Shown one piece after another: positions 36,066 to 43,869 of a DNA stretch of 64,000 bases. Every line of letters starts with the position of its first letter. Within the stretch, counting starts at the first letter, position 1. A program made the translations under genes and the position numbers. The stretch spans positions 1,550,001 through 1,614,000 of the forward strand of contig NZ_CP053482.1 in assembly GCF_016772315.1 (NCBI RefSeq), read 5' to 3'. The notes below the pieces were generated by a model, which saw nothing but the letters and a program-made list of their open reading frames with translations, did not search any database and was not told the origin of the DNA. Origin of the DNA: Thiothrix subterranea. GTDB lineage: Bacteria; Pseudomonadota; Gammaproteobacteria; Thiotrichales; Thiotrichaceae.

Positions 36066-36488
36066 TCACAACCGCTGCCACTCACTGACAATTTCCTCGT
36101 ATTTCGCATCGACCAAACCCTGCTCATCAGCACACGCAGACAATGCCACTTGCAGCGCAGAATATTGCTGGGGGTAAGCACGCAATTGCTCCATGATGTG
36201 AATAACTTCCGCATCGCTCAAAAACTGTCGTTGAATCAATGCCAAACTCGCGGGTTCAACGATGTCTTGCATGGGGTGAGAAAACGCCGCTTTCCAGTAG
36301 GCATACATCGCTAAGTGCTGCTCAAGGTTCAGGGTGACGGATGTAGGCAAGCGGCAAATTTCATGCAGCACCAGAAACGGCGCATCGCCACCGATTTCTA
36401 GGGATTGCGTAATGAGTTGCTGCCATGCGGCGGTGTCGTGGTAGGGGAAACGGCAGTCGATGTGGTCGTAGAATTCTTGGTAGGTCAT
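36066..36488 (-). CDS. Hypothetical helical protein of 140 residues
   Basis: The protein (MTYQEFYDHIDCRFPYHDTAAWQQLITQSLEIGGDAPFLVLHEICRLP) is soluble and mainly helical, with no signal or membrane segment. I do not recognise the family. It could be an immunity or accessory protein of the island, but nothing shows this. The last 59 bp are repeated at 34206, on the far side of the ATPase pseudogene. Confidence 0.6.
   Translation of the reverse strand: MTYQEFYDHIDCRFPYHDTAAWQQLITQSLEIGGDAPFLVLHEICRLPTSVTLNLEQHLAMYAYWKAAFSHPMQDIVEPASLALIQRQFLSDAEVIHIMEQLRAYPQQYSALQVALSACADEQGLVDAKYEEIVSEWQRL
36071..36129. repeat. 59-bp direct repeat, right copy
   Basis: This is the parental copy inside the 3' end of the gene at 36066-36488; the other copy is at 34206-34264 in the same orientation. 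Confidence 0.88.
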
Positions 36489-36541
36489 GCGGAAATCTCA
36501 CGTTATGATGGAGTATGGAAACGCAAATACAGGTGTTCAAC

Positions 36542-36790
36542 ATGCAAATTATACTGGAGATACCCGAAGATTTCGGGCGTGACATGCTTCCCGAACTGGA
36601 AAAGCAAATCAAGCTGGAAGCGGGCATTGCACTGTTTCATGCAGGGAAAATATCCGCTGGATTTGCTTGCGAGTTTGCAGGCGTAGACCGCTATCGCTTT
36701 TACGAAGAATGCGCCAAACGCGATATTCCAGTGGTTAACTACGACCCCGGCGAACTCGAAGCAGAGTTGGAATATTTGCGCAATTCATGA
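36542..36790 (+). CDS. UPF0175 antitoxin, orphan
   Basis: From ATG 36542 (MQIILEIPEDFGRDMLPELEKQ) the 82-residue product is a UPF0175 protein: IALFHAGKISAGFACEFAGVDRYRFYEECAKRDIPVVNYDPGELEAELEYL, a helix-turn-helix-like DNA-binding antitoxin. It matches the second UPF0175 protein at 61637 in layout. There the next gene is a PIN-like toxin (DUF3368). Here the partner is missing: the space after it holds a convergent Ntn-hydrolase gene that ends one base away. It may be a remnant or act as a free regulator. Confidence 0.85.
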   Translation: MQIILEIPEDFGRDMLPELEKQIKLEAGIALFHAGKISAGFACEFAGVDRYRFYEECAKRDIPVVNYDPGELEAELEYLRNS

Positions 36791-37627
36791 TTAATTTGGT
36801 TCTTCAATATGCATCAATTTTGGCTGTCGTTGTGCTTTTCCTAGAATTTTCATTGTATGACCGCAGCACCGCTCAAATAGAATATTTCTCCATTCAACAT
36901 TATTAATGCTTGTTATACTATCAAGTCGCATTCCATTTAAATAACGATTATTTTCGTAGATAATGCCAAAACTTTTTGCTGTACCAACTCTATATAATCC
37001 AATCAACTGAGGAGACCCTCCACTCATTTTATCTTCACCAGCCTTAAGTGAATCACAAAAAGCACTAAAAACATTTCTGCTACTTCTTCCACTCTCATGT
37101 GGATCTTCTTTTACTTTGCCAACCCACTTCTCATGCCAAGACTCAAAGTATTTCTGTCCACTACCTAATGCAACCACCACATGCGACTTGTCTTTGAAAT
37201 TAAATTTTTTATATGTAATATGCCCTTTGGAATTGCCTGATATTTGAGTGACATAAAATATTGAATTCATTCTGTCATTAATTCTAGTGGCATAAATAAT
37301 ATGAAAAACCCCACGCTGTATTACAGGGCGCTCACGATAACTGCTTTCGATTTTCTTTACTACTTTATTCAACTTTACCTCATATGAATCATTTTTCTCA
37401 AATAAACAACCCGTATCAATCAACTCAACTAACTGCCCTAAAATTTGTATAGGGAAAGAAACATCTCCACAATAACCAAATATTTCAGGGCTTGTTTTAG
37501 ATGCAAATACCTTTCTGCCTACATCCCACTGCTGAGAACACCCCCAAGATATACGGCTATCACTAGCAATATAAACTGAAGCAGCTCCATGTGTATCAAT
37601 GCCCACCCAAGACAACAATATAGTCAT
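36791..37627 (-). CDS. Proteasome-like Ntn-hydrolase
   Basis: The 278-residue protein begins MTILLSWVGIDTHGAASVYI and continues ASDSRISWG...WDVGRKVFA...IFGYCGD. This resembles the start of proteasome beta/HslV/Anbu subunits: Thr2 would be the nucleophile after Met removal, Asp23 and Lys39 correspond to Asp17 and Lys33 (the 16-residue distance is the same), and GYCGD fits the GxAGx turn. The gene is AT-rich and in an accessory region, so it is probably acquired. No ATPase partner like HslU is adjacent. It may be a stand-alone protease in defence; the fold assignment comes from motif spacing and needs a structure prediction. Confidence 0.6.
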   Translation of the reverse strand: MTILLSWVGIDTHGAASVYIASDSRISWGCSQQWDVGRKVFASKTSPEIFGYCGDVSFPIQILGQLVELIDTGCLFEKNDSYEVKLNKVVKKIESSYRERPVIQRGVFHIIYATRINDRMNSIFYVTQISGNSKGHITYKKFNFKDKSHVVVALGSGQKYFESWHEKWVGKVKEDPHESGRSSRNVFSAFCDSLKAGEDKMSGGSPQLIGLYRVGTAKSFGIIYENNRYLNGMRLDSITSINNVEWRNILFERCCGHTMKILGKAQRQPKLMHIEEPN

Positions 37628-37801
37628 CTACTTGACTCCTTTTTATACAAACTGATATTGTATGATTACTTTGATGCTAAAACATCAGAAAAAGAGCAAT
37701 CCCGGACTCCTCCACCATTTTTTATATTCTGAGGGGGAGACAGTTAGAGCACATGCCCCATTATTGGGGCATTCCGGTTTTATAGGACGGCAAACTTAGC
37801 A

Positions 37802-38282
37802 TCACCCCTTCACACACACCACCTGCTTCAGCGTATGCAGCACTTCCACCAAATCGCTCTGCGCCGCCATCACCTTATCAATCGGCTTGTAAGCCGACGG
37901 GGTTTCATCAATCACCGTCTCATCCACGCGGCATTCCACCCCCGCGACAGCGCGTTTATGCTCATCCAGCGACACGCGGCGTTTTGCCTCAGTGCGTGAC
38001 ATCACGCGCCCCGCGCCGTGGCTGCAACTGCAAAAACTTTCGGCATTACCCAGCCCGCGCACGATGAACGATTTCGCCCCCATGCTGCCCGGAATAATCC
38101 CAAGCTGACCTTTTTGCGCACTCACCGCGCCTTTGCGCGTCACCCACACATCCTTGCCGTAATGGTGTTCGCGGCTGATGTAGTTGTGGTGGCAATTCAC
38201 CGCCTCCACGTCCGCTGTGAACGGGATCGGCAACATCTCGCGGATCGCCTGCAAAGTACGCGCCATCATCAGCTCGCGGTTG
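37802..38282 (-). pseudogene. rtcB: Displaced 3' fragment of rtcB
   Basis: These 481 bp encode the last 160 residues of RtcB (RELMMARTLQAIREMLPIPFTADVEAVNCHHNY...TLKQVVCVKG) and match 50034-50514 at about 95% by eye, with differences mostly synonymous and clustered near the 3' end. The similarity starts at codon 251 or so and ends at the stop codon. The open frame continues upstream into 15 unrelated residues. It lacks the N-terminal two thirds and cannot ligate RNA. It marks the far boundary of the inserted island. Confidence 0.93.
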
Positions 38283-38362
38283 AATGGTTTTTCTACCCAA
38301 CTGCTTGCAGTACCTTTTTCTTCCAAGATGGGAGTTCAGCTTTAGTGTTTTTAGGAAGGATA

Positions 38363-38402
38363 GTCAACTTAAGGTTGCGCCTGTCAACTTAAGGTTTCGC
38401 CT
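38363..38402. repeat. 20-bp tandem repeat at the island edge
   Basis: GTCAACTTAAGGTTGCGCCT is repeated with one change at 38383-38402, and a third partial unit (GCCAACTTG) follows. The repeats encode the end of the DUF2357 protein (GRRNLKLTGATLS) and lie 80 bp from the rtcB fragment. Confidence 0.85.
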
Positions 38403-39992
38403 GCCAACTTGTTGAAAGCTAGTGCTTTCCTCTATAACTTGCCGATAACCTTGATTGTTTAAGTACCATTTCGTACCGCATTCATTACACGAAGCTGCAA
38501 AGCCATCTGCTTGCTCAGTGATTTGTCCGGCTGTTTGGCATACGGGACAATGAACAAACGTATTCACATCCTTTACTTTCATCCCTGCATAATCGTTGAG
38601 TTGCTGTTGAATTAGCCATTCATCTAACACACAGCCCATACGTTCCACGACATAGAGATCTAGCGGTGAGATAGGAACAGTTCCTGATAAGGGGGTGTAA
38701 CGTTGAAGTTGTTTGCGCTCATCCAGTCCCGCCCAACAAATTACACGGTGATTAGGTAAAGAAGTAAGTTCCGGCAATGAAAAATAATGCACCCAAGGAA
38801 CTAGCTGTAAAGTCGAGCCATTTGTACAGGTAAGATGCCATTCGTCACCTTGTTGCATAAGCGTAACCTTTTGACTCCCGCATTGAAATCTCAAGGTTTC
38901 ATTGTCTATGCCATAGCGTTGTAAGGCGTGTTTCATGACCAAACCGACATAATCGCTATAAGCATCGTGTAGTTCGCGCTCCTTAGCAAATACATCTTTT
39001 GGTTTAGTCGCCGCTGCTTGAATTTCTCGTTGGCTTTCTTCCCACAGTGGTGGCAAATGACGATAATGTGGGTCATGCCCTAAAATATTGGTGCGGTGTA
39101 TCTGCCCACTGACTTGTACAGCACGAGAAATCAGTGGATATAAACCCTGTTGTTTTAAACCTTGTATATCCCGCAATTCTTTTTCTAATATTTTCCGTAT
39201 TTCCTTACTTGCCTTCAATTGAATATCTGTTTGTTCAGGATCGAACGTTTGCCCCCATAGCTCACAAATGGCAAAACTTAGACGGTGATGCACGGATTCT
39301 GACTGTTGAAAATTTAGTGCTTGCTCCAATTCATCCTGCAAAGCAATAAGACGCGACAATCGTATCCGCAGATGCCGCTCTAGGCGGTCGAGTAAACGAG
39401 CATACAAACGGTTTTCATAGATGCCGTAGTCATCTTCACTGAAGCGTGCCAATACCTTACGTGGTATAACCCCTGTCAAAGTACGGCGTTGCCAACATTC
39501 TGAATGTGAAGCGAGATGTTTGAGCGTATCATTTGCTAAACGTCTTGCTCGACTAACTGGCGTAATCGCTTCTTCATATCGCAAATCCAGCCTTGGGTGC
39601 TGGGCGATATGATGCAAATGCCCCGCCTCTAACGTTTGTTGTAACAATACTTCCAATTGATTGGGATTTGAACTGTCACTGATTAAGGTAGAAGGTAGTA
39701 ACGGGGAAACCATAGCATTAGGTGTTTCCCGTATTAAACGTTGAATAGTGATTACTGCATCTGCAAATAATCCCTGTTGCGCCTGATCTTCTATGCAATT
39801 GATTTGTTCGATAGGAAGCGTAATATTATCTATATCACAGGTTTTGCTGCCATCGGAGAATACAACGTCACCTGCTGCAAGCGGTGTATGATGATTACAT
39901 ATTGCAGGCTTAGTTAGGCGATAACGACCTGACTCCATCACAGAGAGTGGCACTGTTAATTCCTTGTTCGTGAGCCGATCACGCCACTTCAT
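38364..39992 (-). CDS. DUF2357 (McrC-like partner) protein with zinc ribbon
   Basis: The 542-residue protein has a DUF2357 core with RRLANDTLKHLASHSECWQRRTLTGVIPRKVLARFSEDDYGIYENRLYARLLDRLERHL (about 140-210), the region that in McrC-type partners follows the AAA+ contact domain. A PD-(D/E)XK nuclease usually ends such proteins, but I see no D...ExK set; instead there is a zinc ribbon with Cys482, Cys485, Cys502 and Cys505 (HCPVCQTAGQ...SCNECGTKWYL). It overlaps the McrB-like gene by ATGA. It probably works with that NTPase as an effector or target-binding subunit. The final residues come from a tandem repeat. Confidence 0.75.
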   Translation of the reverse strand: MKWRDRLTNKELTVPLSVMESGRYRLTKPAICNHHTPLAAGDVVFSDGSKTCDIDNITLPIEQINCIEDQAQQGLFADAVITIQRLIRETPNAMVSPLLPSTLISDSSNPNQLEVLLQQTLEAGHLHHIAQHPRLDLRYEEAITPVSRARRLANDTLKHLASHSECWQRRTLTGVIPRKVLARFSEDDYGIYENRLYARLLDRLERHLRIRLSRLIALQDELEQALNFQQSESVHHRLSFAICELWGQTFDPEQTDIQLKASKEIRKILEKELRDIQGLKQQGLYPLISRAVQVSGQIHRTNILGHDPHYRHLPPLWEESQREIQAAATKPKDVFAKERELHDAYSDYVGLVMKHALQRYGIDNETLRFQCGSQKVTLMQQGDEWHLTCTNGSTLQLVPWVHYFSLPELTSLPNHRVICWAGLDERKQLQRYTPLSGTVPISPLDLYVVERMGCVLDEWLIQQQLNDYAGMKVKDVNTFVHCPVCQTAGQITEQADGFAASCNECGTKWYLNNQGYRQVIEESTSFQQVGRRNLKLTGATLS

Positions 39993-42343
39993 GCCCCACG
40001 TTCCTTGCGATTACGGTCTTGCTCTAATACCTCAAGGCATTTTGTTGGTGGCGTTTTCCAGCTTTTCCATGTGTCATTCAATGCTTTTTCAACATGACTA
40101 AGATCATCAATATTCGCATCATAACGCCCAGTTACTTTGCCATTGCGAAACACACGGGTAGCCAGTAGGTGATCCAATGCCATTTCTTTGCTGCCACCAG
40201 CCGCCATGACGACAGGAATAAATTGTTTAGCTTGGCGTTCAAAACGATTACCCCAGCCGAAGTTGAACTTTTCTTCCAAAGCGGTAGTCAGCGATCCGGT
40301 AGTGAGTTCCTCTAATAGATCCGTAACTTCTTTTTCATGCACTTTGATTGCTTCCTTAAAACGCTTATGCAAAGAAGCATAAGAAAAGCGTTGAGCATCT
40401 ATTTTTTCCAGCTTTGTGTTGGACTCATGTCTTGGCAAGGTCATGATATGCGAACGATCATAAGTTTTATCAGCGAGTTCGCTGGTTGTTTCATCATGGT
40501 TAGCAGTACCGATGAACCAAACGTTTTGCGGGACACGAATTTTTCGACCTTCGACTAACCGTTTGGGTGCATTTTCCATGCTGGATTCCATAAGCGTAAT
40601 TAGACGCTCTTTAGGATCATTTTTTTCCAAGGCAGATAGGAATTCAGCAAAGTATTGTTCGGGACGCGAAAGGTTCATTTCATCAAGTAGAATAATGTTG
40701 CAGCAATCGTCATACGCTGGTGTTTGTGCGCGATAAAGTCCTTGCAAACAATCTTTTTCATAAAAACGCTTCTCGAACGCATTGTAATGGCCCAATAAAT
40801 CATCACGATCACGCCAACCTGCTTGTACTGCTATGTCTGTACAATGCCCGCCCATTGCCTTTGCGAAGGCTTTTGCTAAACTTGTTTTACCCGTGCCGCT
40901 GATACCCTGAAAGACATGCAATTGACTCATTGCCAGCCCACCCAGCAAAATTTGAATATCTTCCAGTTTGTAGTTTAGATATACGCCTCTTTCTGCGTAG
41001 GCAATACGGCGTTGTAACTCTGGCGCAAAAATTTTCAGGTCGGAGACTTCATCCAAATGTAGTTTAACTTGGAATCTTTCTGTTTTGTCCATATTGTCCA
41101 AAGCAGGAAATGGTGTTTGGGATTTCTGGGCATCAGTAAGCTGGTCAATCTTATTCGATAGCTCATTCACATGTGCTGTTAACACTTGCTTATGTTTTTC
41201 CAATACTTTTTTTTCTTCAACTAAACCTTGCTTTTCGGCTACACCAATACGTTGACGGCTTAACTCACTCCTCGCGTGTTCCAAGTCAGGTTCGACCTCG
41301 CGCAAACGTGATTCAAGATTCTGAATCCTGCTTTTTAAACCATCATTTTCAGACTCCAAAGAACCAACATCACTATTATTGAGCTGTGTTTGCAAATGAC
41401 GTTTTTCTTGACGTAACTCTTCTAACTCATTCAGCAATGATTGAGGATCACGACCATTCAATTCATTTATCAAGTCTCTATATTCATATAGTCGCTTTTC
41501 CGCCTCATTAGACTGAGCAAATGCTGCTTCAGCACGACGATTAGCTTGTGCAATTTTTTCTTCCCATCGCCGAGAATCAATTTCAAATTGCTTGTTCAAT
41601 TCTTCTTTATAATGTTCCAGTTCTCTATCAGCTTCGCTTAACTTCCGTTGCAAGCGACTTTCTGTCCTAGAAAGTTCTAACTGCTTAGCTGAAATCTCCA
41701 ACTCACGCTGATGTAGTTCTTCGTCCTTTTTTTGTTGTGAATCTGTTAGTTGTCTATCTGCCCTCTCAATATCACGCTTGATGCTATCCCGTTGTTGCTC
41801 TAGTGATTTCATGTTCTCTCTGAGACTTTTTAAACTAATTTCGTTTTGATTGGCAAATCCATTACGTGCTTCTGACTCACGTTCTTCAAGTTCACGCTCA
41901 CGGTTTATTAGTTTTGCATTAGCTACTTTATATTCTTCAAGTTTTGGATTTAACTCGGCAAATTCTTTAGTAAAAATCTCGCCGTCTTTTTTTAAAGCAT
42001 CGTGTTTTTCTAGTAAGTCAAGTTGCTCGTCCTCAAGTTGCCTCTGTTTATTCTCTACTTCAGTGATTTTATCTTTTATTGCCTTTCCTAAAGTTGCAAA
42101 CTGCTCAAGCCATGCTCGTAGAGCATCATGTTCTTGTGCAGGTAGTGCTTTTGAAAACTGATCAACCAAAGCCTCATCAAATTTCAGGTCTTGATTCACT
42201 AGAATTCCCAAACTTTTAGCGCTCTCTATTGTGGCTGCTACTTTTGGCACGACAGGCTTCAAGGATGGAGAATTAGATGCTGTGGCGGTGGGCGGTGTAT
42301 TGTTAGAAAATTTATTCTTTTGTTGTGGTTTGTGCTTAGCCAT
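39989..42343 (-). CDS. McrB-like AAA+ NTPase with long coiled coil
   Basis: I choose ATG 42343, which overlaps the previous stop (TAATG) and follows AAGGAA; 784 residues. Residues about 90-405 are an extended coiled coil full of Glu, Lys, Leu and Gln. The AAA+ domain follows: Walker A FQGISGTGKTSLAKAFAKAMGG (about 480-499), Walker B NIILLDEMNLSRPEQYFAEFLSALE (about 549-573) and the McrB-type sensor VWFIGTANHDETTSELADKTYDRSHIM (about 608-634, where McrB has MNTADRS). Coiled coil plus McrB-like AAA+ is the CnuB arrangement of CoCoNuT systems. It should drive the DUF2357 partner by GTP or ATP hydrolysis. Confidence 0.85.
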   Translation of the reverse strand: MAKHKPQQKNKFSNNTPPTATASNSPSLKPVVPKVAATIESAKSLGILVNQDLKFDEALVDQFSKALPAQEHDALRAWLEQFATLGKAIKDKITEVENKQRQLEDEQLDLLEKHDALKKDGEIFTKEFAELNPKLEEYKVANAKLINRERELEERESEARNGFANQNEISLKSLRENMKSLEQQRDSIKRDIERADRQLTDSQQKKDEELHQRELEISAKQLELSRTESRLQRKLSEADRELEHYKEELNKQFEIDSRRWEEKIAQANRRAEAAFAQSNEAEKRLYEYRDLINELNGRDPQSLLNELEELRQEKRHLQTQLNNSDVGSLESENDGLKSRIQNLESRLREVEPDLEHARSELSRQRIGVAEKQGLVEEKKVLEKHKQVLTAHVNELSNKIDQLTDAQKSQTPFPALDNMDKTERFQVKLHLDEVSDLKIFAPELQRRIAYAERGVYLNYKLEDIQILLGGLAMSQLHVFQGISGTGKTSLAKAFAKAMGGHCTDIAVQAGWRDRDDLLGHYNAFEKRFYEKDCLQGLYRAQTPAYDDCCNIILLDEMNLSRPEQYFAEFLSALEKNDPKERLITLMESSMENAPKRLVEGRKIRVPQNVWFIGTANHDETTSELADKTYDRSHIMTLPRHESNTKLEKIDAQRFSYASLHKRFKEAIKVHEKEVTDLLEELTTGSLTTALEEKFNFGWGNRFERQAKQFIPVVMAAGGSKEMALDHLLATRVFRNGKVTGRYDANIDDLSHVEKALNDTWKSWKTPPTKCLEVLEQDRNRKERGA

Positions 42344-43869
42344 TAGAACCATTCCTTAAAGTTAGTTGTCCACTGAATTGCGAAATCACAAGCATTAAGC
42401 ACTTCCTGCTTATCGAATTTATATCCTGATGCATGACCTGCTTTATTTCTCATATCAGCAAGCTCAAGTAAGAGAGAAAAACTTAATGTGTTTTCATCCA
42501 GTTGTTTAAATGGATGATCAGAATTCTCAGAAGTCGTTAAGCTAACCCCACACAATAACGCCTTCATAGATGAAGTTGAATTTTCACGCTTACGTAAAAC
42601 ATCATGAATTGCACCATAATTTTGCCGAGATAAGCTCTCAATTACATTATCTGAAAGTGCATCAAGCTCTATTGCGTGATAAATCCGCATCAACTGCTGC
42701 TTGCTGGGCGGTTTGTTATAGTCAGGCAGTCGTCGTATATCAATAATCCACCGTTTTAACATCCACTTTAAAACGCTTTCAATAAGTTTTTGGGCATCAC
42801 TCAGTAAACTGTCAATTTCTTCATCATTTGCTATGCCATCCTGTACTTTCGCTTGGCGGCGTTTTAAGGCAGTCATGTAACGGGCAATATCAGGATGTTT
42901 TTCCAGATAAGGATATTCCAGCAACATTTCCATGCGAATGCGTTCATCCAACAGGGTTAGCCATTGTTCTGCCGTCTGTTTTTCGGGTTGCGGTTCACCA
43001 ATGAGTTTGCTCAATTTCGTGATTAACCCTTTTTCACGATTGATTACTTCTAGAAGTGATTTACGTAACCATGAGGCATTGATGCGAATCTCGAAGGGAT
43101 CACGTATTGACCATAGCTCGTCTGCATTTGGGTTACGAAAAATGGAAACCCATAGATACATTGGGTCAGGCTGATCACTGACAAATTCAATGCTGCCCAT
43201 GTGAACTTCTTGTTCTCGTGAAAAATCATCATTCAGCTTTAATTGTTTAGCATGATGTATATCTAACTGATAAATACGATGCGCATCGAATAGTTGCTGT
43301 TTGACTTTATCATTGATATTTTTCAAATTCAGAATATCGCCGTGAAGTTGGTAAGGACTTATTGTCTTACCGCTCTCACGATTCATGACAAAAGAAGGAA
43401 AGCCATTTTTTTCTTCGGGTGGCTCAATCTCCGGCAAAACAGACATAAAACGTGGCAACCACTTTTGGCTAATAGTATCCCAAAAAGCATAACCCATTTT
43501 TAATTCTTGCTGAGAGGACTCTGATCTTGATACCGAAAGTTCACCTTTTCGACCACGATCTTCATCCAACATATTCTCCCCCTGCCTAGTGATTTTCCCT
43601 TTGTCATTTAACCAGCCTTGCGCCCTTAGTTCGATAATAATATAGGCAACCAACTCATGGTCAATGTCCAATAAACGGCTAATTTCTTGGCGATCAGTGC
43701 ATTGAGCGCGACACAAGCCAAGGATTGCCTCTTGAAATAAATTGAGAGGTTTAGCTTTGGGAACAGGGTACATAACACGATAAACATATATCGGCCATAA
43801 CACATGAACTTCATCATTACGCAGATTTTTCTTACCAAAGCGCAAGTACCGTTTAGAGAATGCAGCCAT
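42343..43869 (-). CDS. Winged-helix protein with HEPN RNase motif
   Basis: The 508-residue protein has a winged-helix segment (about 43-103: LNLFQEAILGLCRAQCTDRQEISRLLDIDHELVAYIIIELRAQGWLNDKGKITRQGENML), a central region of unknown type, and a helical C-terminus with LLELADMRNKAGHASGYKF. RNKAGH (Arg474-His479) matches the Rx4-6H active-site motif of HEPN RNases, with the polar Asn after Arg. HEPN RNases cut RNA and leave 2',3'-cyclic phosphates. The start follows GGAGG inside the end of the helicase gene (17-bp overlap). It is probably the toxic RNase of the system. The family as a whole is not one I recognise by name. Confidence 0.7.
   Translation of the reverse strand: MAAFSKRYLRFGKKNLRNDEVHVLWPIYVYRVMYPVPKAKPLNLFQEAILGLCRAQCTDRQEISRLLDIDHELVAYIIIELRAQGWLNDKGKITRQGENMLDEDRGRKGELSVSRSESSQQELKMGYAFWDTISQKWLPRFMSVLPEIEPPEEKNGFPSFVMNRESGKTISPYQLHGDILNLKNINDKVKQQLFDAHRIYQLDIHHAKQLKLNDDFSREQEVHMGSIEFVSDQPDPMYLWVSIFRNPNADELWSIRDPFEIRINASWLRKSLLEVINREKGLITKLSKLIGEPQPEKQTAEQWLTLLDERIRMEMLLEYPYLEKHPDIARYMTALKRRQAKVQDGIANDEEIDSLLSDAQKLIESVLKWMLKRWIIDIRRLPDYNKPPSKQQLMRIYHAIELDALSDNVIESLSRQNYGAIHDVLRKRENSTSSMKALLCGVSLTTSENSDHPFKQLDENTLSFSLLLELADMRNKAGHASGYKFDKQEVLNACDFAIQWTTNFKEWF

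Noticed and set aside
38283-38326. Fusion of 15 residues to the RtcB fragment as a new protein
   Set aside because: The extra residues have no similarity or clear start site and lie at the junction; chance read-through.
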